Assembly (NCBI RefSeq): GCF_000208745.1 | Contig: NC_030855.1 | Location: 25,797,549-25,861,548, forward strand | Length of the DNA stretch: 64,000 nucleotides | Direction: 5' to 3' | Origin: Theobroma cacao | Taxonomy: Eukaryota > Streptophyta > Magnoliopsida > Malvales > Malvaceae | Shown here: positions 45,595 to 58,700 of the stretch, in pieces | Layout: every line of letters starts with the position of its first letter | How positions within the stretch are numbered: the first letter of the stretch is position 1 | Made by a program: the position numbers and the translations under genes | Notes under the pieces: generated by a model | The model's input: only the letters and a program-made list of their open reading frames with translations | Told to the model about the DNA's origin: nothing | Database searches by the model: none

Positions 45595-48500
45595 ATGAAG
45601 GGGCTTTTCAAGTCCAAGCCGCGAACTCCTGTCGATATCGTGCGGCAGACGCGTGATCTCCTCATCTATGCCGGCCGCTCCCCCGATAATCGTGAATCCA
45701 AGCGGGAAGAGAAGGTCTGCTTACTAAAACACATTTAGTTCAAGCACATTAAAATTGTTTCGGATTGGTTTGATTGCTATTCGACTTTTTTCTTTTCGTT
45801 GTTGATTTGCATCGTTTTTTTTTAATCTAAATATTTTGGAATTTTGGCTTGGATAAGAATTCAATTGATCAGAGCATAGGATTATATTGCTAATGATTTG
45901 TGTTGATTTTGTAGAGCTTGCTCAGTTATTTGATTTACTGACGGTAGCATAGGTGCAGTGTCTGATCCTTATATTTGATCGTCATTTTGATGCAGATGGC
46001 CGAATTATGTAAAAATATAAGGGAGTTAAAGTCTATTCTTTATGGAAATAGTGAATCTGAGCCAGTCTCAGAAGCTTGTGCACAGCTGACTCAGGAGTTC
46101 TTCAGAGAGAACACGCTAAGGCTCTTGATCACTTGTCTTCCTAAATTGAACTTAGAGGTAACCAAATGGCTATAAATTTAGATGGCTTAACTTACAAGGA
46201 AAAGTTTAGATATGCAAATTTTCCTTAGCAAGAGTTATTCTTGCAGCAGTGGAAGTTTATCACCCTTGTTGTTTCTATGATAATTTGACAAATTTCTTCG
46301 TTTGCAGGCGAGGAAAGATGCAACTCAAGTTGTTGCAAATTTGCAAAGGCAACAAGTGCAGTCACGGTTGATTGCTTCTGATTACTTGGAAGCAAACATA
46401 GATCTTATGGATATTTTATTAGCAGGGTAAGTGGCAATCGGAAAAGGTTTGCTGAAGTTATGATTACTTTGTTCTATTTTTCTTCTATTTTATTTTTTCT
46501 CGTTGGATGTTGAAGATTTATGTAATAATTGGTAGGTTGATTTTCTATATGACTTTATTAGCACCTTGGATCTTTGTTTCTCTGCTCTTTTTCTCACTGT
46601 GTCAAGTCCAGAGAACTTGGTGCTAGAGCTAAGATGATGATAAGTTTCTGATGGTTTTCAGTATTCTGTTTTCTTCTCTTAGTTAAGGAAAAGAGAATGT
46701 GTAGGCACTTCTGTTACTGGATTCTACTTATTGATCCAATCACATGCGTGCCAAACATTTGCCTTGTTTATAATGGAGCTATATGTCTAATATATGGATG
46801 ATATGATTGATATGATCTATTGATTAGGCTGTGATATTGAGCTTTATTTTATAATCCATCATTTTATCACTTTCTTCTGATTCTTAAATGTTGTCTATTC
46901 AGTTATGAAAACACAGACATGGCTTTACATTATGGTGCGATGTTGAGAGAATGCATACGGCATCAGACTGTTGCAAGGTGTGCATAGTCAACCAAGTTAA
47001 TTTATTCCTTCATGACTTTACTTCTTGTCCTTTTTTTGATTATTAATGAAAAATCCAAGTCATCTCTAGTTCCTCTATCTAATCAGCTAGTGTTTCCACC
47101 ATCTTTGCAAACAAGAGGCAATCTCGTCCATTATTTCCTTTTGAACATTTTATGTCATAGAGAGCTTTACCTCCTAACAATTTTTAAAAGATAATCTTCA
47201 AATTAATTGAAGATATATTATTGGTTGTTAATGTCACATTTCATTTGATTTACAGGTATGTTTTGGAGTCACAGCACATGAAGAAGTTTTTTGACTATAT
47301 ACAACTTCCAAATTTTGACATTGCTGCTGATGCTGCTGCCACTTTTAAGGTTGAGTATTGCTGATCAAACTATGTTAAAATAATCTCTTTTTTCTCTCCT
47401 TCTCTGCCTGTCTCTGACTGTTGCACTTCCAAATCTGCATTTGTCATTAGTATCTAGTTTTAGAGTTTCAGAACAGCATGTTGTTTGCTGTAATTTTTGA
47501 AGTAGGAACTTGATTTACTTTTCAATTTTAACAAGTCTTTTTTCTTAAAAAAATTGTGGTTTGATGTTGAGTCATCCTCTCATGAGCTTCCTCATCTTCC
47601 TCCCTTCTTTCTTTAGGGTTTTTGAGTTTTGTGCTGACTGCTGGTGTCCTTTAATGTCTTTTTTTCTTACAGGAGCTCTTGACAAGGCATAAGTCCACTG
47701 TAGCTGAATTTCTTTCCAAGAACTATGAGTGGGTAGGTGTTGCTCCTTCATTATAAATTGTGATGTTTCGTTGTTAAATGTGATCATGGTACTTCAATAA
47801 TTATGTCAGCTCAAGACTACTACGAGTACTTATTTCTCTCTTTCCATTACTGTCAGCCTGTAAATTGTTCCATTATAATCATTTTATTAGCTCTTTCATA
47901 TTTGACTAGATATTTTTGTCTCATGGTTTTAAATTGTATGCTACAATAGCTACATTAAGAGTCTCTGAAAATCTTCTTCATGCCTCTTTTTGTGTTGGAA
48001 ATTTTCATTCACTAGAGCTGGATGAACTCAACCTTGTTTGTTGTTTCAGTTTTTTGCAGATTATAACTCAAAGTTGCTGGAATCTAGCAACTACATAACA
48101 AGAAGACAAGCTGTCAAGGTATGACATAAAAAAGAAACAGAGAGCATCGGAGTGATTATTTTTTAATTAAAACAAAAGCTTGGTGCCTTTAAATATGTTT
48201 GACTTCAGATCAGTATTTTTAATCATTTTTCTTAATGTTACAGCTGCTGGGAGATATTTTGTTGGACCGCTCAAATTCAGCTGTCATGACGAGATATGTG
48301 AGCTCAAGGGATAATTTAAGGATTCTTATGAATCTTCTCCGGGTATGATAGTTCCCCAGATTTCATGATTTCATGTTCCATTCTCCCACATTATTTTGGA
48401 ATGATCAAATTTTCTGAGTGTGATGTCTAGATGTTATTTTAGTCTAACAACGTAAGCTATCCAACTTGGCCTCCTGCATGTTTTATATGAAGCTTTAAAA

Positions 48501-49138
48501 ATGAAATAGCACGCACAAGGAGTTGCTATTGTCACAAATGTCATGCATAAGTTGTCAAATATTGTTCTTTGTTAGTTTATGGTGGTAAATGCTAAGCATA
48601 ATACTGTCTTATAGCTATCATTATCCCAGTGGTTGCAACTATTGCGATTTTTCTGGTCAAGTATTAAACTTCAAAGGCTAAATAGTGAATTCATTTATTC
48701 ACAGGAATCAAGCAAGAGCATCCAAATTGAAGCTTTTCATGTTTTCAAGGTATCATGTCAAATTTCTTTCTCCTCTTGGGAACATCTAGATGCTTTGTTG
48801 TTTGAAACATTAAATTGCTCTCTCTTTCCTTTGGTTATTTACATTCTTTTGTCTATGTTTCTACAGTTGTTTGCTGCGAATCAGAATAAGCCTCCAGACA
48901 TTGTTAGCATACTTGTTGCAAATAAAAGCAAGCTTCTGCGTTTGTTTGCAGATTTCAAGACTGATAAAGGTACAAAAAATAAACACATATAACATTGTTT
49001 TTCGTCGTAAATTTCTAGATGTGGCACTTTATTTATGGTTTTCCTGTTTGATGTCTTGCAGAGGACGAACAGTTTGAGGCAGACAAGGCTCAAGTCGTGA
49101 AAGAAATTGCTGCCCTTGAGCCTAAAGACCGGCCATAG
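45595..49138 (+). CDS. MO25: MO25/CAB39-like scaffold protein
   Basis: Armadillo-like helical scaffold that activates germinal-centre/STE20-type kinases; in plants linked to polarity, cytokinesis and Hippo-like SIK1 signalling. Eleven exons, 45595-45714, 45996-46157, 46308-46426, 46903-46977, 47256-47349, 47673-47732, 48050-48118, 48244-48342, 48705-48749, 48867-48969 and 49062-49138, close in phase to 340 aa. Characteristic stretches are [20 protein letters not shown] at the N-terminus, [93 protein letters not shown] and [14 protein letters not shown]. Very strong conservation and many small exons are typical of plant MO25 genes. The start matches the family N-terminus. Confidence 0.97.
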
Positions 49139-50981
49139 TAAGCTATAGTGTACTGTAATCTCTCTGTTTTTTTTTATAATATTATTAAAACAAATTGACT
49201 GTGAATCATATGTAGTGTTCTCCTAGTCTTTTAGAAGGATGCATACTATGTAAAAAAAGGCTCTTCTTTTCTGTTAGCCTTTCTTAGAATCTGTGTTTAT
49301 CATTATCTGTACTTCTCAATGTTTCGGATGTATGCCCCGATATAAGCGTCTATGGACGGAGAAAGACAAAGGTTCCTGGTTTTTTTGGGAGGGTGAAGCG
49401 TGGGGAAGATAAAATAATGTTTATGAAATGGGAAGATTAAATAATTCTATGATATGAATTTATCAAGATACTTTGATTCAACTCTGCATTTGTGGTTTCA
49501 AATGCTTGTTACTTGCTGTTATGTGTTCTGAACTTGCTCGTTGTTTCTAGTAATTAATAAGAAAGAAACAAATAATATGTTATTATTCAAAGTTTGAAGC
49601 AAGATTGGCTGAAATTCTTTGGTATTCAAGGGCTGTATTTTCAAAACCAAGGGAGAATCCCTTTTTCCACGATACAAGTTTCCAGCTCCATGTAGAAAGG
49701 TGAACCCGTCGTTCAGAGGCAATCAATAAAATCACAAAGAACTGTTTGTCTTTCTTATGGAAACTCAATGATCACCTAAATCAAATCAAATCAAACACCA
49801 TCAATTATTAGGAAGATCTCCTGTAGGAATGTGCTCAGCAACATTGGTGTTTTTTGGTTGAAGTTTCCTGAAAGCCCTCGTTCCCTTTCAGTCTTTGGCA
49901 AGGTTGAGAATAAGACAGGCGCCATGGGGCCATGGGCAGAGGTTGTGGGAAACTTCGCAAGATTGATGGACCATTTGCAGTACCTTTTACAATCCCTGGT
50001 CAGTGATTAGCCTAATGCCTTCAACTTTTGGAAGAGGAGAACAGTAAGGTCATTTACTGTTGGTCGGTGAAGAATGAAGAATGCAGGTGGAGCCAGGGTA
50101 ATGGAAGTCATGGATATGGGCTTTTCACAATCACAACAAGGTCATGTGATTCTGTGATGTGAAACTCATTGGCGTCACGAGTCAAAAAAGAGACGAGGAG
50201 AGAGGAGATCAAGTGAGTAACGGCACCCGCACAAACATTGGGTCATTTGGCACATTGGCATATTCCATGGATCTCCTCCTGCTGTCAGGTCTCGAGACTA
50301 GAATAACCTCCATTCTTCAAAGTTGCTACACCATATGCCCCAAATTCCCTTTGAATCATATTCATTAGAATTTCTTTTTTTGGATATTTATTATTACGAA
50401 TCTCATAGAAGATAAGATTTTTAAAAATTTTTATATATTTTTTAAATAAAAACGTGAAATTGACATTTACAACCCATCTACAGTCAAGCAGGCTAGTCCT
50501 TTCTAAGTAATATTATCAAAAATGTATGGCATGATTAAGCAGCACTTTCATTCAGTTCCATCAATATATAAATACGCCTTGGTTTTTACTTCACTAGTTA
50601 AGAAACAGGGAAGTAACACCAAACCCCACGTTGAGACAAACCAAAACCAGTGAAAACATGACATATCTCTCGATCGTGCTGCTGTGTAGATTCGCCATTT
50701 TAGAAAGGAATGTTTAAGTTTGAATGGTACTTATAACGTGGATGACGTGAAAAAGATAAAAGTAAAAAATAAAATAAGAAAAGAATGAGAAATCCAGGGG
50801 GCATTTGTTTCTCGCAAATTGTGCATATAAACCCGACACATGGTCTCTTCTTGTTTATTGCTTTGCTGCTTCATGTGCTACGTCAAAAGCTCTTCCAACT
50901 TCAATCCAATTATTACCCCAGAACCACCAATCCATCGTTGATCAACGCTTCTTGCACTTTCTCTTCACAAAACGATTTAAC
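49139..50981. other. Region between MO25 and VTC4
   Basis: MO25 3' UTR at left, VTC4 promoter at right. A possible TATA box (CATATAAAC) lies at 50824-50832, about 150 bp before the VTC4 start. No other gene supported. Confidence 0.45.
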
Positions 50982-53437
50982 ATGGCTGACAATGGTAGGT
51001 CCCTCCAGTTTTCTTTTCTCTTCACTTTTTACAAATATTATTCTTTAGATTTTCTTTGGGTTTATCTGGCTCATTTTCTGTGGGGGATTTTGATCTCTTG
51101 TTCTGTAAATTCTGTGGATTTCAGGTTCTTTTCAAGAGTTCTTGGCCACTGCAGTCGATGCAGCGAAGAAAGCTAGCGAGGTTTATTCAAGATTCCGTTT
51201 TCTTTTTTCTTTTTTCACATTTTGCTTCATTGATTTGTTCATTTTGATTCTCTTACCGTGTATTCTTTTTCCTTTTTCTTTCTTCTTTGCTGATTTTGTA
51301 GATAATCCGTGAAGGGTTTTACCAGACCAAGCATGTGGAGCATAAAGGCCAGGTCTTTCTTTTATACTCTCTGTGTCTCTCAAATTTTGATTAAACCACG
51401 TTTTGTTTTTCACTTGAAGTTTTCCCATCTCTGGTTAGCTTGCCATGAAATTCATGTATGATAAGGGTGTTAAAATCATCAATGTTGATGGATTACTGGA
51501 GGTTCAACCAATGCTTTCATTGGTTAATACCAGAGTAGCAGATGACACTATGTTGTTATCTAATCTTTCTAGAGGTTCTTGGGTTGATTTCATCTTTTAA
51601 CTCTTTGAATCTTTTAAGTCCTGACAAATGTAAAAACTGTTACTTTCCAGTTTAGAATTGAAAATGGCTTCTTTCAAAGTTTCTATTTATCTAAATTCAG
51701 GTGGATTTGGTTACGGAGACTGACAAGGCATGTGAAGATCTTGTATTTAATCATCTCAAGCAGCATTACCCCTCTCACAAGGTTAGCATTTTTTATGTAA
51801 TTCTGTACGATGTATCTATCAAGATTCAAAATTTGTGCTTGAAAATTCAATCTAGCTGTCTCAGTAGTGAACCATCTTTTCTGATTTGCTGTAATTGCCA
51901 TTTTATTGTAGTTCATTGGGGAAGAAACTACTGCTGCTTGTGGTACATCAGAGCTGACTGATGAGCCTACCTGGATAGTTGATCCTCTTGATGGAACAAC
52001 TAATTTTGTGCATGGGTTATAGTTTTTCCTCGACTTGTGACTTGTGTTTTATCTCATATATTCAGTCATTTTGATGTTTCTATTGTTGCAACCATGTAGG
52101 TTCCCCTTTGTCTGTGTCTCCATTGGTCTTACAATTGGAAAGGTTCCTACGGTTGGTGTTGTTTACAATCCAATAATGAATGAGGTGAGAATTGCTTTTA
52201 TGATAACGAAGTTTGCCAGAATCTGGAGTTGTGTCTTTTTTTTTTGTCCTATTACATGTTAAATAAACATTACTTGGTTTCTGTGCAGCTCTTTACTGGT
52301 GTACTTGGAAAAGGTGCTTTTCTCAATGGAACCCCTATAAGAGGTGAATCCAATGCTCTTGATATATAGGTCTCAAATTTCCTTTCAACTGCTAAGTGAA
52401 TCTCTAAAAGCTGTGTTCTTTTGTTCTAAAATTTTGCAGTATCATCTCAAACTGAACTTGTGAAGTCTCTCCTTGCAACAGAGGTGTGAACATTCTTATG
52501 TTCTGAAATTTCAAACCTAACTATTTTTTGTTTGTTGGATGAAACTGAACTTAATTTTGCCTCCATCTTCCGATCCTGTGTTACAAAATATTATCACATT
52601 ATTGCTAGCAGGTTGTTAGCAAATATTGTTAGAGTAATTGACACAATAAAGTTGTCCGTCTTCACAAGCATGTAAGTTTTGATTAAATTTTGTCCTTTCA
52701 AGCAGGCTGGAACAAAACGAGATAAGTTAACTGTGGACACTTCTACAAATAGAATCAATAGCTTACTTTTCAAGGTAAAAGCAAAACTCTGCATGGATTC
52801 ATTCTTTTGTTACAGTGTGTTGAAATCCATAATGACTTCCTCTGATTAACAGGTGAGATCTCTTCGGATGAGCGGTTCCTGTGCATTGAACCTCTGTGGA
52901 ATTGCATGTGGAAGGCTTGACCTGTTTTACGAACTTGGATATGGGGGTCCATGGTATGCTTTCAATCGTGTCGATGTTTGAAGTTTGGTATTTCGTAGAT
53001 GATTGACTCTGTCTGCCTCTATGATCAGGGATGTGGCAGCTGGTGTTTTAATCGTTAAAGAAGCTGGAGGCCTTGTGTATGATCCGTAAGTACATAACAT
53101 AGTCGACTATGCACTCTTTCTATTTTCTTCCAAATCTAATAGGGTGAGATGAGAAGTTAATGGCTAGAAGTAGCAGCCTTTCACAGTATGCGATGTGAAA
53201 TTTCTGAATCTGAGTTAGAAATTGTAGTATGATGTTAATAGTTTTTGTTTATCTAATGTTAGAACCAACATACAGAATCTGTTGAAGCCTGAAGTTCATA
53301 GTTATGTTGACCATTTCAAGGTTTTTCACTTTGCGATCAGGTTTGGTAAAGAGTTCAACATCACAGCTCCACAAGTAGCTGCTTCAAATCCATCCCTGAA
53401 AGATGCATTTGTTAAGGCTTTGCAGCAATCAGAATGA
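50982..53437 (+). CDS. VTC4: L-galactose-1-phosphate / inositol-1-phosphate phosphatase (VTC4)
   Basis: Mg-dependent phosphatase acting on L-galactose 1-phosphate (ascorbate synthesis) and myo-inositol 1-phosphate (inositol supply), cytosolic. Twelve exons: 50982-50994, 51125-51180, 51302-51352, 51701-51781, 51912-52015, 52100-52184, 52289-52343, 52440-52483, 52706-52774, 52853-52953, 53029-53085 and 53341-53437, giving 270 aa. Metal-binding motifs are intact: [27 protein letters not shown] (signature 1) and [20 protein letters not shown] (signature 2), plus [11 protein letters not shown] near the N-terminus. The first coding exon is only 13 nt (MADN). No transit peptide is present, separating it from plastid IMPL1/IMPL2. 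It lies tail-to-tail with the cytochrome b561/DOMON gene, 637 bp between stop codons. Confidence 0.96.
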
Positions 53438-54074
53438 GGCAGCATTGATAATCTACATTCATATCATATATTAAGTTGCTTTGTTCTTGTTGTCACCATC
53501 ATCATGTGGTTAGTTAAAGACACCTGTTTTCGGGAGATTGTTGAATTTGAATAGGCGTGGCCCTGAACGGTGCCAGATTATTTTGTAGAATCCAATTTGA
53601 GATGACAACTCCATGATTGGCAATATAAATTTGCTTTTCTTGAATTAATGGATGGTAATAGTACTTTTTGTTGAGCTTATGATATACATGCCCAGCAAGG
53701 ATCTTTGCATCTTTTCCAAGATTTTGCAGGGAAGTCTGATTCAAGCATTATAGCACAAGCTGTTTGAGAAACATATATAAGTATATAAGAAATGTATACT
53801 GTATAAAAGTATATAACAAGGAAAAGTGTGTAAGAAAAAGTATAAAAGAAACAGACAGATGTATCCTCCAGTAGCACATAGAATACAATGTACAACCAGA
53901 GTTTCCTAGAACTACTTATGGTCTATGAAAGAATAACATCTAATCCTGAAATCCCTCAGAAAATCTCGTACATAAATATAACTGAGGGTGTAACATCATG
54001 CCTGTCTGAGTAAAAGAAAAAAGGAAACAAGAGAAACCCAAAAAAGCCAGAGAAGGTACATAAAGCAAAAGTTT
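53438..54074. other. Convergent 3' flanks of VTC4 and the CYB561-DOMON gene
   Basis: 637 bp between two opposed stop codons; both 3' UTRs. Nothing else seen. Confidence 0.5.
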
Positions 54075-55773
54075 CTAAGCCTGCTGTGGCCTAGCACCAC
54101 GGCTGTTAACCCCATTTCCATTTGCACCATTGACGCCATGAGGCATCTTTCCAGCACTTTCTGACCTTTTCCTCCTAACCACAACAAACCATGTGTAGGC
54201 TTCCAACATGACAGCATTGAAGGCCAAAGCCACGATGACACCAATGTAAGCATTCTTCCACTTCTTCTCAGGTTTCAGGATGTCGAATCCCTTGAATATG
54301 TTGATGACACTTAGGATTATGACAGTGTATCCCACCAAATGGTGGTAGATGTTCCAGTAGAATCTGAGTTTGTGGTCTGGTTTTGGCCTTAGAAGCAAAG
54401 CAAATACCTAAAACCAAATCGAAAACTCAGTCAGTACACACTACAATTACCAAACTCAGTCAGTGAGTTTGTATCTGTGTTTTTGAGTACCTGAAGTGTT
54501 GCAAGACAGAAAAGGATGATCCCAATGGTTCTGTGAGCATCATATTGAATGCCAGGAGATTCACTGCCGAGTTTGAGACCGGTACCCCATCCGGCAACAC
54601 CAACAACATATGCTGAGAACTGACAAGAAGCGTGCAAATAAAACCATGCAGGATCTGCAGATTTGAATACCTTCAAGTACCTTGCTATTATAGCACCGAT
54701 AGGCATCAGGATACCCCAACTGACTGTGTTTAACACCCCATGAATCTGAGATATTTATTGCAAGGAATCTGTAAGTCTCCAGGTTTGATTAAATTTGATT
54801 GCCAAAAGTAACAATTTATAATTTGCTTTTCTAAGTATCAGTGAATTTTACATCTGAACAGGATCTTAACGCTTTAGGTAAATCAACAGAAGAAACTTTC
54901 TTATCCCCTGAATCAACTTTCTTGTCAACAACAAATAAAGGAATACCATGAAATCGATTAAATATTTCAAAAACAGAGTCAGCGCAGAGCAGCCTAGAAA
55001 CAGAAGTGATCCATTGTAAAACAGACAATCTAGAGATAACTAAGCAACACCGATTCAAATTGAATAATCAGATATATGGAAAAAGAAGAGATAAGTAAAG
55101 AGAGAAGTCTGTAAAGCACATCTATTTTGTTCGTATTCATTAAAGAAGGTCATCCACTTACGTTTCGCTTTCTAAGTCTTGAACTTCCTCCACCAGCTGC
55201 TCCAGCCTCACCAGAGACCAGATTCAAGGTTCCCATAGACTGAACGTTGGCGCCAGAAGTAGCATGCATCTGTGGGGTGTTCCCAGAGAGGGCACCTTCT
55301 TGCCACACTTGGTTCAGAGTAGTGCCATTATTGGAAAGTTCCAAGGTAGCAAATATGATAATCTCACTGTTTGCATACGTCGCGGATAAGGCCGAGACGT
55401 CAAAGCTAAGATCACCCTCTCGCAGCGGGGTTTGGTATTGAGTGATGGGTGATTTGTAGACTCTCATGCTTCCATCGGTCTGTTGATAGGCAACAAGTGC
55501 CTGTGAGCCGACCATGCCTGTTGAGGTCGGGTTTATGGCCCATGCAACCCATCTGGACGAAGTGATCCCCGTGTGCCTGTAGGCAATCTCAAGCTTTCCT
55601 GACGAGTCATAGTTATAATGAAGAAAGGAGTTCAGGACAGGAAGATCAGTGCATGACCTGAAGACGCGGTTGCTAGAGAAGGCATACTTGGCACAAGTTT
55701 GTGCATTGGATGATAAAATCAAAGACACAAAGAGAGAGAGAGATAGAACAAGTTTGAACAACATTCTTGCCAT
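54075..55773 (-). CDS. Cytochrome b561 and DOMON domain-containing protein
   Basis: Membrane redox protein expected to carry electrons from cytosolic ascorbate across the plasma membrane. Three exons, 55773-55162, 54745-54491 and 54407-54075, give 399 aa. A signal peptide ([20 protein letters not shown]) is followed by the DOMON domain (about residues 45-175; [39 protein letters not shown]). The cytochrome b561 core starts at [20 protein letters not shown] and contains the expected haem-ligand histidines in HGVL, LHASCQ, AHRTIG and YHHLVGY, spread over five membrane segments. The C-terminus is hydrophilic ([10 protein letters not shown]... PQQA). Related Arabidopsis genes are annotated as auxin-responsive family proteins. 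Substrate is inferred from family. A possible TATA box (TTATATTAA) lies near 55922-55930 on this strand. Confidence 0.95.
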
Positions 55774-58700
55774 GGCGACCAGGTCCCTTAAACTGAAAGG
55801 GACTGCAATATGTTTCCCTGACAGATGATGGAAAGCGTTTCTTTGCGCAAAGGAACCTCCAAGACAACAGAACAGATGGAACTAAACAAGAAGATACTTT
55901 GCAAGGAAGAAAAGAGAAGGGGTTAATATAAGAGAGGGGGCCCCTTTCAAAAAAAAAAAAATGTAAGAGAGGGGGAGGGTGATGTTGGGTTGTTTGTTGG
56001 TCGGTTTGATAAATTTTTATCATATGTCGAATTTGGACAACTACGAAGTTTGATCAGAAATCAAGTTCATAAAATTTATACTAATATGTATGTTGCTTTT
56101 TTCTTTTCTGGAAAGCGCTGTTTTCACACCATCTGTTTACCCAACCTTCAACAACATATGACGAATGTCTTTCAATAGGTTCCAACTTGCATGGAATTGG
56201 AGGAATATATCTTCTTCTCCAACTATGGCGTATGTCAATGCCACATGTAGTCATTTGACATACATATGGCATGATCTGGACTATAAGACTACAATCCACA
56301 ATGGGTTTATTTCAGAGCTACAAAAAGGTCGTAGTAGTAATTCTATAGAGTGGAACAGAAGGTCAACTCGAACTTAAAAATGAAGTTTGCATACTCCTGC
56401 AGATTCAAATCTTTTAAGTAGTATATTTTATTCTCACGTTCTGATGCGTTTGTCATGGTTCAAATTTACAAACCCTGGTTGTCAAACACGCTACGCGGGG
56501 AATTTAATTAATGGTTGAATGCGAGTCTACGTTGGAGCATTTGGGACCATCCGAAACGAATCAAAAGCTTGAACCTAGAAAAATGCCCGGTTCCCAGACC
56601 TGATTAACAAGATCAGAGCAAGAAAAAGAGGAAAAAGCCAAAGAGGAGGGGATTTGTTGGGGGTTAGGTATGAGGTTGGAGAGATGCTTCTCCCAGGTCA
56701 AAACGACTCCAACCAAATCCTTACCAGCCGCATTCGTGGCACCATAGGGCCCAGCGAGCTTCACCATCCAACATTTCGCGGCCCAAGGCCAAGAGGGTAC
56801 CTACTCCACCACCACCGCAGTCACCATTTGCATTCGTCCTGGCCTAGTTTGCTGCTGCTGCTACAGTTTCTTGTCATTTCTCCATCACCCTCTTCCGTCA
56901 TGTTTGAAAGTCCGTTCTGAATTATTTTGAAACATAAGGGTGTAAAACTTAATTGATTAATCTCCTTTGTCAAACCAACTACACGACATAGTCAGAGGAT
57001 TATTTGCGCTAACTGCAGAGTTTGTGATGTTTCTTTGGCAACATTTCTGCTTGTAATTGGAAGCCAACGTCAGTTTTGCCTCACAGTTGTTAGACACTAA
57101 GCTCCCCATTTTCTCATTTCAAGCGTCCTTGTTTTCTTTCTTCCTTTTTTTTCTCTCATATGATATCCCTGCAATATTTTCTTGGTTATGTTAATAGTTG
57201 GACAAAACCACGAAACATGTTGTTAGAATGATGTCATTACATGAACTGTTTAGATACAATAAAAATGCTTGTTCTGTCGTCTTGAAATGAGGTCCAAAGC
57301 AAATTGATTCAATCGTGGACAATAATTTACTATCTGCATTAACAGTAATGGTAACAGTCGTTGCAGAAACTAGAAACCTTGGTACTGAAATTCCAAGGCA
57401 AGCATGCGTCAGGGGGCCACAGAACAAGTCTTTTTCTCTATATTTTGATTAAAGACATAATTAGAGAAAAGCTGCTTTCATAGCTTCTATTGCAGCCAAT
57501 GAGCATTCCAGCATAGCTATACAATCCTATATATGTGTGTATCCGTGTATCATGCCAAGAGCTTCAAAATAATTAGACAGGGTGCTTCTATGGTCGGAGG
57601 ATCCTGAAGAGCTCATAAACATATGCGCTGCACACCTTATTAGATTAATTTTTTCGAAAAAAGATATGGTCTCGTGACATATACATATTAAAATAACATT
57701 TCAGGGTTTAAAAAATTAAACTCCCCTTTTCGAATCCTCGGCAGTATTTGGTATGTTCTTTCGCATTAATCCCTTAACTTCGAGCTTTGATGTTAGACAG
57801 TACCTCATTTTGCATGTGGAAACGTATTTCATCAAGGTCTTTATCAATCACCGAAAGTCATATTCAGACGTCCTTTCCTTAGCTAGCTTCCCACCGTTCA
57901 TCCCAGTTCACCTCCCCCACAAACTTCTCCCTCGTCCCCTAATCGAGTAAGACTTGAACAAGCAAAATACAAACTTCATAAAGACAGCATCGAGTATGAG
58001 GAAGAACTTCACCGGAAGAAGAAAACAAGAGATACGTAAGTATTTGATGGCTGCCATGTTTGCTGAGGTTGGTGAGATTGTGACTAATGCGAATTTAAGT
58101 TAACAAATCATAGGGTACTCGTCCATTTTTCATTGCTCGAAAAGATGATTGTCTGAAACCAAAGATTGTATTGGTAGTGTGTCTTTGTTTTGTTGACCAA
58201 AATAGGAGTTAAACGGCTTTCGTGTAGATTTTATACAAATTGATCTTTCTACAATCCAACGCCCATAGATTCCAACTCTTCACCCACCCCTTCTATTTTG
58301 TGCCTATTCTAACGTCTCTCTTCTTCTATCACTGTGGCTTCTCTACACTTCCAAGAAACCTAAGAATGTCATAGCTTTCCTTTTCTTTTCATTTTTTTTT
58401 CCCTATGATCAATGTTTTATATATGACACTAGATTATTCAGAGGCGAAGGCATAATCATAGATGGATTGTTGTTCTTCGAGTCGTTTGGTATCAAGAATA
58501 GTTTCATTATTTTTAAAAATTTAATAAGTAAGAATGACATTTTCATATTTAATAATTCAAACTATTTTTTTAAAATGTTGCCTTATCATGAAAATGTCGT
58601 TCTCATAAAAAAAAAAATGTGATTTGCATAGCAACAAGATGCAAAATTAAACTTTTCCTTTGTAATTGAAAAGTTACGAGATATGACAAATTCAAAATAA

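Noticed and set aside
56561..56920. Paired short frames on both strands near 56.7 kb
   Set aside because: No homology recognised, no splice-consistent neighbours, composition typical of intergenic GC-richer DNA.
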